Virus record (IMG/VR): IMGVR_UViG_3300009156_000035
Coordinates: 1-55,020 of that record
Strand: one strand, 5' to 3'
DNA length: 55,020 nucleotides
DNA from: a virus
In this document: positions 1 through 8,169 of the stretch, in pieces
Layout: every line of letters starts with the position of its first letter
How positions within the stretch are numbered: position 1 is the stretch's first letter
Program-made: the position numbers and the translations under genes
Notes under the pieces: generated by a model
What the model was told of the DNA's origin: nothing
Database searches by the model: none
What the model saw: only the letters and a program-made list of their open reading frames with translations

Positions 1-2780
1 CGTTGACCGACAGCTGGAACTGGTTACCGGTGGTCGATCGAATCGTGATCGCCCCAAGCTCACTCAGCGAGACCGTGCCGCTCGTGTAGGTCGTCTGGGA
101 GTTGGCGATGCCGGAGATCGCGGTCTGCGTCTCGACGGCGTTCGCGGCGCTGATCGTGATCGTCCCCGAAGCGCCGTTGAGCGACTGGCTCAGCGTGACG
201 TTGTTCCCGCCCGCGAAGAGGAAGCGCACCTGACCACCGGACGCGATGCCGGTCGTGCCGCTCGTGTTCCCGATGTTCGACATCCCGATGCTCTGGGACT
301 CGACGGTCTGCGCATTGACGCTGAGCTGGTACTGGTTGCCCGTCGTCGACCTGATGGTGATCGCGCCCAGCTCGCTCAGGCTGACCGTCCCTGACGTGTA
401 CGTGGTCTGCGAGTTGGCCAGGCCCCCGATGAACGTCTGGGTCTCCGGCTGCACCGACTGCGAGGCGCTGATCCGCAGCGAGCCACCCGAGTAACCGACG
501 GAGACGATCCCGTCGCCACGGAGCGAGATCGTTCGCGCGTCGAAGGTCGTCGAGGAGGACTGGCCCGTCGTGTTCCCCAGGGCGTACCAGCCCTCGCTCT
601 GGTTCGTCTGCGCGTTGACCGAGAGCTGGAACTGGTTGCCGGTCGTGGAGCGAATGGTGATGGCTCCCAGCTCGCTCAGGGACACCGTTCCGGACGTGTA
701 CGTCGTCTGGCTATTCGCGAGGCCGCTGATCGCCGTCTGCGTCTCTGGCTGCACGCTCTGGCTGGCGCTGATGCGAACCGAGCCGTTCGAGTAGCCCAGG
801 CTGACGATGCCGTCCCCGCGAAGCGAGATCGTTCGTGCGTCGAGGGTCGTGGACGAGCTTTGGCCCGTCGTGTTGCCGAGCGCGTACCAGCCTTCACTCT
901 GGTTCGTCTGGCTGGCAGCGGAGATGGTGATCGTGCCCGACGCGCCGTTGAGCGACTGCGAGAGGGTGACGTTGTTGCCGCCCGCGAGCAGGAAGCGCAC
1001 CTGCGCGCCCGAGGCGATCCCGGTCGTCCCCGAGGTGTTGCCGATGTTCGACATGCCGAACGACTGGGACTCGGCCGTCTGTGCAGCCACGGAGAGCTGG
1101 AACTGATTCCCCGTCGTCGAGCGGATGGTGATAGCCCCCAGCTCCGAGAGGCTGACGGTGCCAGAGGTGTACGTCGTCTGGCTGTTCGCGATGCCCGAGA
1201 TGGCGGTCTGCGTCTCGGGCTGCACCGACTGGCTGGCGGAGATCCGCAGCGAGCCGTTCGAGTAGCCGAGCGAGACGATGCCGTCGCCCCGGAAGGAGAT
1301 CGTGCGCGCATCCCGTGTCGTCGAGGAGGACTCGCCGACGGTGTTCCCGAGCGCGTAGAGGCCCAGGGTCTGATCCGTCTGCGCCACGGGTGCTGCGACG
1401 CTGAGATCCACCCGCTGGCCGGTGTTCGAGCTGACGGTGATGCCACCGCCGACCCCGGTGAAGCGCACGTTGCCGGACGTGTAGAGCGTGTCCGAGGCGC
1501 TGATCCCGGCGATGAAGGTCTGGGTCTCCGGCTGGACACTCTGAGAGGCGCTGATCCGGATCGACCCGTTGGAATACCCCAGCGAGACGATTCCGTCGCC
1601 ACGGAGGCTCACGGTGCGCGCGTCGAAGGTGCTGGAGCTGCTCTGCCCGGTCGTGTTGCCGAGCGCGTACATCCCGAGCGTCTGGTTCGACTGGGAGTTG
1701 ACGCTCAGCTGGAACTGATTGCCGGTGGTGGAGCGAATCGTGATCGCTCCCAGCTCCGAGAGCGAGACCGTCCCCGACGTGTAGGTGGTCTCCGAGTTGG
1801 CGAGACCGCCGATGAACGTCTGCGTCTCGGGCTGGACGCTCTGCGGGTTGACACTGAGCTGGAACTGGTTCCCGGTGGTGCTCCGGATCGTGATCGCGCC
1901 AAGCTCGCTGAGGCTGACGGTGCCGGACGTGTAGGTGGTCTGGCTGTTGGCGATCCCGGAGATGCCGGTCTGCGCGCCGCCGACGTTCGGGCCGGAGATC
2001 GTGACGGCGTTCCCGTTCTGGGAGACCGTGATGTTGTTGCCGCCTGCGAGGGTCAGCGTCCCCGACGAGACCAGCGCCTGCGCCCCGGAGGTGTTGCCCG
2101 ACAGCGTGACGGCCACCATGTTCTGCGTCTGGACGCTCTGGGAGGCCCCGATGATGGAGATGGTCGAGCCGTTGGTGCTGAGCGTGACGCCGTTCGCCCC
2201 CGTCAGCAGCGAGGTGGCGGGGGCGACGATGGAGATCGTCTCAGAGGCACCGTTCGTCGAGCCGGAGAGGGTGATGTTGTTGGCACCGGCCAGGACGACG
2301 CGGCCTGCGACCGTGCCGGTATTGCCAGCGGTGTTGCCGCCGGAGATGCCCGCGCTGAACTGGGTGCCGGTCTGAGCGACGGGCGCTGCGACGCTGATGT
2401 CGACGCGCTGCCCCGTGTTGGTGCTGACCGTGACCCCGCCGCCGACGCCCGTGAGCCGCACCGTGCCCGAGCTGTAGGTCGTGTCGCTAGCGGCGATGCC
2501 TCCCAGGAAGGTCTGCGTCTCCGGCTGCACGGACTGCGCCGGGACGCTGATCTGGATCCCCTGCCCGGTGGTGGAGCGCACCGTGACGTTGCCGAGCGCC
2601 AGCATCCGCACGGTGCCGCTCGTGTAGGTGGCGTCGCTCGCGGCCACTCCACCGACGAAGGTCTGCGTCTCTGGCTGGAGCGACTGCGTGGGCGCGCTGA
2701 TCCGGATGGAGCCGTTGCTGAAGCCGACGCTGACCGCGCCGTCACCGCGCAGCGAGATGGAGCGCGCGTCGCGGGTGGTC
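1..2780 (-). repeat. Tandem fibre-coding repeats
   Basis: Units of about 150 bases recur with high identity at the DNA level. The block coding for ELGAITIRSTTGNQ occurs near 1-60, 310-380, 610-680, 1090-1150, 1695-1760 and 1855-1920. The block coding for DARTISLRGDG occurs near 505-545, 800-845, 1270-1315 and 1580-1625, with diverged versions near 2740. The DNA similarity suggests recent internal duplication or recombination between units, which would let fibre length vary. Confidence 0.75.
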
Positions 2781-2788
2781 GAGGAGGA
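1..2788 (-). CDS. Repetitive tail fibre, distal part (runs off left edge)
   Basis: The reading frame of the 178-residue fibre start continues here without any stop for 929 codons to the window edge, so the end is not visible. The protein is built from beta-rich repeats of about 50 residues. One type contains SELGAITIRSTTGNQ, a second contains DARTISLRGDG and YSNGS, a third contains AGGNNVTLSQSLNGAS. The junctions carry SQSVQPETQT. This low-charge, Gly/Ser/Thr/Asn-rich repeat pattern is typical of trimeric phage fibres that contact the host surface. It is cut off from its start by an in-frame TAG at 2789-2791. The first in-frame ATG after that TAG is at 2605 and has no evident ribosome-binding site. 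Confidence 0.7.
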
Positions 2789-3325
2789 CTAGCCGGTCGT
2801 GTTGCCGTTCGCGAACAGCCCCAGCGTCTGATCGGTCTGCGCTGCGCCCCCGGCGCTGATGGTGATCGCGTTGCCGTTCTGCGAGAGGGTGATGTTCGCC
2901 CCGCCCGCCAGCGTCAGCGTCCCCGAGGAGACCTCCTGCAGGACGCCGAGCGTGTTCCCGGCCAGGGTCAGGTTGAAGCGGTTCTGCGTCTGCACCGACT
3001 GCGGTGTCGTCACCGCCGAGCCGGAGATGGTGATCGTCGCCCCCGCCGGGCCGGTCACCTGCGAGAGGGTGACATTCCCCTCGCCCGCGAGCACCACGCG
3101 CGTGCCCGTGACGCCCGTCTGCCCGAGGGAGTTGCCGCCGGTCGAGACGCCGAGGCTGAACGAGCCTGCGCCGCCGCCGCCGCCTGCGACGCTGCCCATG
3201 AACAGCTTCGAGGCCGAGGTCTCCCAGATCGGGACGTCGCCCTGCTGCGGCGGACTGGCGTCCGTCCGCACGAAGGAGACGTCGTGGAGCTTCGAGAAGA
3301 GCGAGATGACGCCTGCGGCTGGCAT
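2789..3325 (-). CDS. Tail fibre, N-terminal part ending at an in-frame amber codon
   Basis: 178 residues starting MPAAGVISLFSKLHDVSF. The N-terminal 50 residues are non-repetitive and probably attach the fibre to the tail, followed by a Gly-rich hinge (VAGGGGGAG) and two beta-repeats of the kind seen in the downstream frame. The stop codon is TAG. In the other copies of this repeat the same position, after NTTG or NTVG and before SSST, is Gln (CAG or CAA) or Glu (GAG), so one C-to-T change explains it. The product could be a truncated fibre, an N-terminal part joined by readthrough, or a sequencing error. It is the last gene of the right-to-left structural run. Confidence 0.7.
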   Translation of the reverse strand: MPAAGVISLFSKLHDVSFVRTDASPPQQGDVPIWETSASKLFMGSVAGGGGGAGSFSLGVSTGGNSLGQTGVTGTRVVLAGEGNVTLSQVTGPAGATITISGSAVTTPQSVQTQNRFNLTLAGNTLGVLQEVSSGTLTLAGGANITLSQNGNAITISAGGAAQTDQTLGLFANGNTTG

Positions 3326-3344
3326 CAGCTCACCCCGGTGCCGG

Positions 3345-3385
3345 GGGACGGCGGGCTATGAGAGTGCCTGTGCACCCGCCGTCCC
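3345..3385 (-). terminator. GC-rich stem-loop before the tail fibre
   Basis: Perfect 11-bp inverted repeat (GGGACGGCGGG at 3345-3355, complement at 3375-3385) with a 19-base loop, in the gap between the preceding structural gene and the fibre start. No U-tract follows on the minus strand, so it may be an attenuator, processing site or mRNA stabiliser rather than a simple terminator. Confidence 0.45.
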
Positions 3386-3399
3386 TCCCGGTAGTTGTC

Positions 3400-4068
3400 C
3401 TAAGTTGCCGTCGTCTGGTAGCCGCACTCTGCGGTCGGCTGCGCGGCCTGGTCGTACCAGAAGCCGCCCGGCGCAGCTGCAGGGATCGGCTCCGGCATGT
3501 CGCCGTACGGCCCGTCGCCCCAGCTCTCGTTGGTGCGCGAGAAGCCGTTGACGACCGGCTGCGAGAAGTCGTTGCCGAGCTGCAGGTTCCCCATCTGCCA
3601 GAAGGTGCGCGGGAAGAGGAAGTGGATGTACGGCCAGTCGGCGTCCGGCGCGTCGTTGACCCACGCGTCGGCCCAGAACTCGACCGCGACAGCCGTCGGC
3701 TCGAACTCGCAGCCGACCTGCGACGGGTACCAGACGCCGATCGGCACCGGAGACGTCGAGGCGTCTTCGATCACCGTCGCGCCGATCAGCATCTCCAGGA
3801 GCGCAGGCTCCAGAGCGCCGGAGTTGATCACGAAGTCGAACCGCTTGAGGCGATCCGGGTCCTTGCGCGTTGCGACGATGCAGCCGCAGCCGCCGATGAG
3901 GTCGGTCTCCTGACCTGCGACGACGTTCGGGTTCATCTGCACCGTGATGAGATCGTCGGACACGTAGCTGTTGTCCGGCCCTGCTGCGACCGTCCCGTCC
4001 GCGTTCAGCCGCGTCACCCGGAAGCGGCAGACGTGGAGGGGGATTGCGCAGATCTCTGGGTTCTGCAT
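3400..4068 (-). CDS. Putative major tail protein
   Basis: 222 residues; ATG preceded by AGGAGAGAC. The C-terminal half has the look of actinophage tail-tube proteins: a Trp-containing strand (AVEFWADAW), then YIHFLFPR, then a late NESWGDGPYG. The central part contains GGCGCIVA and a run resembling the 'ALEPALLEMLIG' segment of tail-tube families. Position fits as well: downstream of capsid genes and directly before the fibre. I assign it by pattern and position only; another virion protein is possible. Confidence 0.5.
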   Translation of the reverse strand: MQNPEICAIPLHVCRFRVTRLNADGTVAAGPDNSYVSDDLITVQMNPNVVAGQETDLIGGCGCIVATRKDPDRLKRFDFVINSGALEPALLEMLIGATVIEDASTSPVPIGVWYPSQVGCEFEPTAVAVEFWADAWVNDAPDADWPYIHFLFPRTFWQMGNLQLGNDFSQPVVNGFSRTNESWGDGPYGDMPEPIPAAAPGGFWYDQAAQPTAECGYQTTAT

Positions 4069-4081
4069 GTCTCTCCTCTCC

Positions 4082-4948
4082 TTACGTCCTGTCCACGAGC
4101 ACGGCCGCTTGAAGCTCCGTGTCCCAATCGACGAGGTAGTAACGCTCCGCCCTGTACGTCACGACGTTGTGCTGGCGGTCGAGTGCCTCGGCCAGAGAGC
4201 CGGGCACCATCTCTACGTTGGAGCGCCGGATCTGCACCGGGCCAGTAGCCCAGGCCCAGCTGCTGGTCGCAGCCGGAGCGCCCTGCCCATCCGGTCGCGC
4301 CCCCACGTAGCCGTAGCCGACGACGATCGGGGTGCCGGTGGCGACGGCGCGCATGTACGCGCCCTCCTTCTCAATCAGGTACTGGCTCGCCCAGGCCGTT
4401 GCCGTCGCCGGGTCGGCGTGGATCATCCCCATCTTCCCGGTCTCGGCGATCTCGTTCTCCAGGCGAGCGAGCGCCTCCATCGCCTTGAGCGTCCCCAGGG
4501 ACTGGTAGTTCGGCAGCGAGACGTCGGCCAGGTACGGGCTGCCTGTGGCCCCGACTGCGGCCCCCTCGGCGAACTCGCGCTCGACCAGCGCCGCCTCCAG
4601 CCCGTTGAGGCCGATGACCGCACGGTTGCGGAAGTCCTCGTCGTTGCCGATCCCGCGAGCGGTGCACGTCTCCGCGATGTAGACGGTGAACGCGTTGAAC
4701 TCGGGCAGCAGGTTCGAGCCGCCTTCGATCTTCTCGCGCTCCGTCCCGGTCGCGCAGCCAGCCTGCACGCCGCCGTCGTTGTAGTCGGGATCATCGGAAA
4801 GCGTCGGGTACGGGTAGACCGCCCCGCCCGCCATCCAGTGGTAGTCGAGGTCTTCGTAGATCGTTGCGTTGACGAGCAGGCTGTAGCGGGGAGGAACAGG
4901 GATCGGGCCGTCGAGGACCCTTGCTGGTCCCACCGTGACCGTCGACAT
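4082..4948 (-). CDS. Virion structural protein, function uncertain
   Basis: 288 residues, ATG after GGGGAGGAACGGG. It lies between the major capsid gene and the putative tail protein, with 29 and 13 bases between them. The C-terminal half (residues about 170-285) reads like a coat or connector fold: MIHADPATATAW, then GTPIVVGYGYVG, then YRAERYYLVDWD near the end. No signal peptide or membrane segment. It could be a second coat-like or decoration protein or a head-tail connector; I cannot decide from sequence. Confidence 0.5.
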   Translation of the reverse strand: MSTVTVGPARVLDGPIPVPPRYSLLVNATIYEDLDYHWMAGGAVYPYPTLSDDPDYNDGGVQAGCATGTEREKIEGGSNLLPEFNAFTVYIAETCTARGIGNDEDFRNRAVIGLNGLEAALVEREFAEGAAVGATGSPYLADVSLPNYQSLGTLKAMEALARLENEIAETGKMGMIHADPATATAWASQYLIEKEGAYMRAVATGTPIVVGYGYVGARPDGQGAPAATSSWAWATGPVQIRRSNVEMVPGSLAEALDRQHNVVTYRAERYYLVDWDTELQAAVLVDRT

Positions 4949-4977
4949 CCCGTTCCTCCCCTCTCAGCCTCAGCGAC

Positions 4978-6738
4978 TCAGCAGGTGATTGCCGTCGCCG
5001 TCGGACCCGTCTCACCCGTCGGGCAGACCGTGGATTCGATCTCCAGGGACTCCGGCCCGACGAACGCGACCTGCTCGAACGACTCGCCGAAGATCCGGTA
5101 GTCGTTCGTGTTGTTGAGCGTGGAGTCGCGGACGATCCCCAGCTCCAGCGTGCCCCCGTCGAGGAAGAGGAAAGACCCCTCGGGGAAGATGTACCAGACC
5201 ACCGTGTCGGGGAAGTCGAGCACCGCTCCGGTGCCCTGAGCGCCGAAGATCTGGCCCTCACCCGTCGGCGAGTCGAGGTAGAAGCTGATCGACACGCGCG
5301 CGAGCGACTCCAGGAGCTGCTCGACGCCTGCGATCGAATACTCGAAGCGGATGAACTGGCTGTTGACCAGGTCCGCCACGAGCAGGTCGGCCGTCCAGGC
5401 GGGCATGATGACCCGCAGCCGGGCGTTCGGATCCATGCGGTGCCGGGAGCGCATCCCGGCCGCTGCGCGCAGGATCGTGTAGAGCAGCGAGGACGTCGCG
5501 CCGTAGACCTTCGTCGACGTGACGGCCGTCGAGTAGCTCGCGATCCCGTCGAGCAGAGCGGTCTCCGCCACGCGCGCGTGCGCGGCCATGACCAGCTCGT
5601 TGAACTGCGCGACCTGCTCCGGCCAGGCTCGGGAGTTGAGGTTCCCGAACTGGACGCAGTGGTAGATCATGGAGAGCAGTGCCTCTTCGAAGTCGGGGCA
5701 CGCCACGATCTGGCAGCTCTTCTCGGCCGTGGTGCCACCGGCCGCGTCCTGCGCGGCGGTGCGGATCCCGACCGCTCCGTTGGAGCCGGACGTCTCGACG
5801 TCCGTCAGCACGGGCACCTGCGCGAAGCGGAGACCGCCGCGCGAGGCGATGAACCCTGCGAGCGCGTCCCGCACCGGGCGGGCCGTGGTCGAGATGTTCA
5901 TCAGGTCGTAGTACGGGGTGACCGGGGCGCAGAGACCGCCGGAGGCGACCAGTGCGTCCCTGGAGACGACGGCGTCGATCTTCTCCTGGTCGTTCGGCTC
6001 GCCACGGAGGACGCGCTCCTCCGGGAACAGCTCGCCGTACTTGACCGAAGCGACGAGCGCCTTCTCTTCGACGCCCTGCCTGGTGCCGACGCCCTGCTCG
6101 CGCTTCTTGATGATGGCCTTCGCCAGCTCCATCCGGTCGAGGTGCACGCCCTCGCCGAAGCCGGGGACCCCGGCCGAGGCGACGATCGCTGCACCACTCG
6201 GCTCCGCCGGGAGCGGCTGCTGCTCGGCGGTGGGCACCGGCAGCGGCGGCTTCTTCTCCGCCTTGCGCTTCGCGGGAAGCTCACCGGCTGCGAGCACCGG
6301 CTCCGCCTCTTCGACGATCTCGACCTCGGCCTCTGCGACCGGCTCGTCGGCCTCGGCCTCTGCCTCGGCGCTGACCGGCACGCTCTCGTCGTCGGGCGTG
6401 TCGCCCTCGGGCGTGTCACCCTCCGGGGTGTCGCCTTCCGGCGCGTCCCCTTCGACGTTGATCCCCGCGCCCTTGGCCAGCTCTTCGAGCGCAGCCTCGA
6501 ACTCGGTGTCGGCCTGACCGAGCACTTCGAGCCGCTCGGTGATCGTGTCGATGTCGGCCTTGACGTTCTTGAACACTTCGAGCGCCTCGGCGCGGCTCAT
6601 GTCTCCGAGCAGCTCCGGGTCTCGGTCGAAGATGCGCTTGCCGATCCCGCGCAGCTCCGTCAGGTGCTCCTGGAGCTTCTCGGCGTCGAGCGCCTCGAAG
6701 TTCTCCGGAAGATCGGGATAAAGCCTGTCTTCTGCCAT
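4978..6738 (-). CDS. Major capsid protein with fused N-terminal scaffold region
   Basis: 586 residues from the ATG at 6738, which has AGGAAAGG in front; an upstream in-frame start is ignored. Residues about 1-110 are helical and charged, followed by an acidic Pro/Glu/Ala-rich linker with three tandem PEGDT units, as expected of a scaffolding (delta) domain that the maturation protease would remove. The coat domain begins around residue 195. It contains SGGLCAPVTPYYDL, a long helix-rich middle and a C-terminal segment with LDGGTLELGIVRDS and DYRIFGESFEQVAFVG, the usual arrangement of HK97-fold coat proteins in actinophages. It should form the icosahedral shell after cleavage by the protease at 10.9-13.2 kb. 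Confidence 0.85.
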   Translation of the reverse strand: MAEDRLYPDLPENFEALDAEKLQEHLTELRGIGKRIFDRDPELLGDMSRAEALEVFKNVKADIDTITERLEVLGQADTEFEAALEELAKGAGINVEGDAPEGDTPEGDTPEGDTPDDESVPVSAEAEAEADEPVAEAEVEIVEEAEPVLAAGELPAKRKAEKKPPLPVPTAEQQPLPAEPSGAAIVASAGVPGFGEGVHLDRMELAKAIIKKREQGVGTRQGVEEKALVASVKYGELFPEERVLRGEPNDQEKIDAVVSRDALVASGGLCAPVTPYYDLMNISTTARPVRDALAGFIASRGGLRFAQVPVLTDVETSGSNGAVGIRTAAQDAAGGTTAEKSCQIVACPDFEEALLSMIYHCVQFGNLNSRAWPEQVAQFNELVMAAHARVAETALLDGIASYSTAVTSTKVYGATSSLLYTILRAAAGMRSRHRMDPNARLRVIMPAWTADLLVADLVNSQFIRFEYSIAGVEQLLESLARVSISFYLDSPTGEGQIFGAQGTGAVLDFPDTVVWYIFPEGSFLFLDGGTLELGIVRDSTLNNTNDYRIFGESFEQVAFVGPESLEIESTVCPTGETGPTATAITC

Positions 6739-6832
6739 GCCTGACCTTTCCTCTGAACGAGTGCGGTGCACTGCTACTCGCCCGAGGCGCTAAGGCCAGG
6801 GCTGACGACCAGCGGCTAGGCGGCTGCTCGTT

Positions 6833-6863
6833 GGCGCGAGGATAACGGGGGGAGCGGCGGTCG
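6833..6863 (-). promoter_or_regulatory. C-rich leader element upstream of the capsid gene
   Basis: On the minus strand this reads ACCGCCGCTCCCCCC followed by GTTATCCTCGCGCC. Closely similar elements lie just before the protease (13184-13216) and the portal operon (39771-39800). It sits about 95 bases before the capsid start. It may be a late promoter or a leader element; it does not resemble the TATACT promoters used elsewhere. Confidence 0.4.
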
Positions 6864-6885
6864 CTCGTTTGCAGATCCCCCGGAA

Positions 6886-6906
6886 CGGGGTAACCTCCGC
6901 CGCCCA
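6886..6906 (+). promoter_or_regulatory. Possible plus-strand copy of the GTAACCT element
   Basis: Plus strand reads GTAACCTCCGCCGCC about 20 bases before the lone plus-strand gene, matching the second half of the C-rich element found upstream of minus-strand head genes. The first, C-rich half is only weakly present. Together with 6833-6863 this makes the gap 6739-6924 a divergent control region. Confidence 0.3.
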
Positions 6907-6924
6907 AGCGAACAGGAGGCAGGC

Positions 6925-7170
6925 ATGACCGTGCAGGTGAACGTGGAGCGCAAGGCCGTAGAGGTCACGTGGGACGCCGACGCAGCTGACGTCGACACCG
7001 TCACTCTCTACGCGCAGGGGGCCGACAACGACTGGCACAACACCGTCGAGATGCCGAACGACGGCAGGGCGGCGCTCAGCTACCCGGCTGGCTTCACCGG
7101 CAGCTCGAAGGTCGAGGTGCGCGACGGCGACGGCAACGTGGTCGACGAGGGCGAGATCGAAGTCGGCTAG
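6925..7170 (+). CDS. Small plus-strand beta-sandwich-like protein
   Basis: 81 residues, the only convincing plus-strand gene. The start is well supported: AGGAGG seven bases before the ATG. The sequence alternates hydrophobic and polar residues with VEVTWDADAADVDTVTLYA and ends SSKVEVRDGDGNVVDEGEIEVG, like an immunoglobulin or fibronectin-III-type fold. No signal peptide. A head decoration or accessory virion protein is plausible from its place beside the capsid gene, but there is no direct evidence. It faces away from the capsid gene. Confidence 0.7.
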   Translation: MTVQVNVERKAVEVTWDADAADVDTVTLYAQGADNDWHNTVEMPNDGRAALSYPAGFTGSSKVEVRDGDGNVVDEGEIEVG

Positions 7171-7182
7171 CGCGTAACGCGC

Positions 7183-7188
7183 TATACT
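7183..7188 (+). promoter_or_regulatory. Plus-strand TATACT promoter
   Basis: CGCTATACTCGCG on the plus strand matches the CGCTATACT core of the nine minus-strand copies. No clear -35 box. It is followed within 25 bases by a structured segment and a terminator, with no gene, so it probably makes a small RNA. Confidence 0.45.
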
Positions 7189-7194
7189 CGCGCA

Positions 7195-7362
7195 GCACGC
7201 TCAGAGCAAGGGAGCGCCGTTAGCCTCAGAGCTTACGCCTTTGTAGAGGCAGGCAGGTCTTCTGAGCGGCCTTCCGGTGCGGACGTGGCGTACCCGGCGG
7301 CGCTCCCCGCGAACCCAGGTTCGCCCCCTAGAACGCCAAACGCCCGCTCGGAGCGGGCGTTT
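7195..7362 (+). ncRNA. Candidate structured small RNA
   Basis: Between the TATACT box and the terminator there is no open frame with a ribosome-binding site. A perfect 10-bp closing helix pairs 7210-7219 (GGGAGCGCCG) with 7298-7307. Inside it CUCAGA pairs with UCUGAG, enclosing a small hairpin GCCUU-UGUA-GAGGC. A second hairpin (7309-7324) and the terminator follow. The 10-bp end helix superficially resembles a tRNA acceptor stem, but there is no T-arm or anticodon arm. The family is unknown to me. Confidence 0.45.
7338..7362. terminator. Bidirectional terminator hairpin
   Basis: AAACGCCCGCTC at 7338-7349 is the exact complement of 7351-7362, giving at least a 10-bp stem with a small loop, flanked by A and T runs. 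It can end both the plus-strand RNA from 7195 and the minus-strand genes arriving from 7407. Confidence 0.65.
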
Positions 7363-7406
7363 GACCGTGAACGCTCAACCAACTACGGGCTAGAGCTTAC
7401 TCCCCC

Positions 7407-7727
7407 CTAGCGGTCAGTGCCAGGGCGGACCCGTCGGGGCCAGCCGATCGGCATCGACTCCTCCAGCGTCGGGCCGTCGCTCGACTCAGACTCCTCCTCG
7501 GCGACAGCCGTCTGCAGCCCGTCGAGCACGCCTCGCAGGTACGAGAGGCACTCACGCTCGGAGCCTACGACGACCATCAGCCCGCCGTCGTTCGCTCCCT
7601 CGGTGTAGCGGTACACGCGGGCGCTCCCCGACTCGGTGTCTCGCGAGACGTAGGCGTAGCGGACGCCGTGGAGGAGCGAATTCACCCCCTCGGCGGCTGA
7701 CGTGACGAGTGTGTCCTTGACGTTCAT
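7407..7727 (-). CDS. Hypothetical protein
   Basis: 106 residues from the ATG at 7727, preceded by AGGGAGG; the longer frame upstream overlaps another gene and is not used. Contains ARVYRYTEGANDGGLMVVVG and an acidic Ser/Glu-rich C-terminal third. Soluble, no recognised domain. Last gene of the 8.1-7.4 kb unit, ending at the 7338-7362 terminator. Confidence 0.6.
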   Translation of the reverse strand: MNVKDTLVTSAAEGVNSLLHGVRYAYVSRDTESGSARVYRYTEGANDGGLMVVVGSERECLSYLRGVLDGLQTAVAEEESESSDGPTLEESMPIGWPRRVRPGTDR

Positions 7728-7738
7728 GGCGGGCCTCC

Positions 7739-7894
7739 CTACGTCTTGTAGACGTTCTGCACGCGCTCGTCGAGGCGCATCCACGTACGTGCCTCGACAC
7801 GCGCCTTCTCGGCGGTCGTCGCCTGGACGCGCACGGTGCGCACGCCACCCCACTTGCCAGCGAGGGCCACGACCCAGGTTGTCTTCGTCGCCAT
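7739..7894 (-). CDS. Small basic protein
   Basis: 51 residues, starting MATKTTWVVALAGKWGGVR. ATG directly follows the TAG of the preceding gene. Basic, with a helix (TTAEKARVEARTWM) in the middle. It stops 11 bases before the next start. No recognised family. Confidence 0.55.
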   Translation of the reverse strand: MATKTTWVVALAGKWGGVRTVRVQATTAEKARVEARTWMRLDERVQNVYKT

Positions 7895-8137
7895 CTAGCT
7901 CACCTCCACCTTGACAGCCGTAACGGTCGAGAGGGTCTCCGCAACGCGCTTCGCCCCGCGCAGCCTCGAATGGAAGGTCTCGTCGCCGGTCGTCGTGTCG
8001 TGCAGCAGGTAGCCGACAGTCGTGAACCGCTCACTGCCGTCCGCGCGGAAGCCCGCCGACGTTGCCGCCAGCCGCTCGACGCGGAAGCGCCCGCCACTCG
8101 ACACGTAGCCGGTGCCTGTGCGATGCCATCGCAGCAT
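7895..8137 (-). CDS. Hypothetical protein, first gene of a promoter-led unit
   Basis: 80 residues from the ATG at 8137, chosen because GGTGGAGGTGG lies just before it and the TATACT box at 8157-8162 just before that. Contains SERFTTVGYLLHDTTTGDETFHS-like alternating strands, possibly a small beta protein. Ends in TAG abutting the next ATG. Confidence 0.6.
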   Translation of the reverse strand: MLRWHRTGTGYVSSGGRFRVERLAATSAGFRADGSERFTTVGYLLHDTTTGDETFHSRLRGAKRVAETLSTVTAVKVEVS

Positions 8138-8156
8138 GCGTACCACCTCCACCTTC

Positions 8157-8162
8157 AGTATA
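8157..8162 (-). promoter_or_regulatory. TATACT promoter
   Basis: Minus strand reads AATGCGCTATACTG, the full form of the recurrent element (8156-8169), followed by GGTGGAGGTGG and the start at 8137. No -35 consensus. Confidence 0.6.
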
Positions 8163-8169
8163 GCGCATT

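Noticed and set aside
1-2780. CRISPR array
   Set aside because: The repeats are coding, in frame, of varying spacing and lack unique spacers.
2789-2791. Reassignment of TAG to Gln in the whole phage
   Set aside because: Several confident genes (for example at 7739, 7895, 9799 and 49084) end in TAG at sensible places.
860-3361. Long plus-strand frame of 833 codons opposite the tail fibre
   Set aside because: It is codon-aligned with the fibre gene, has no ribosome-binding site and a skewed Arg/Asp/Gly composition typical of a GC-rich shadow frame.
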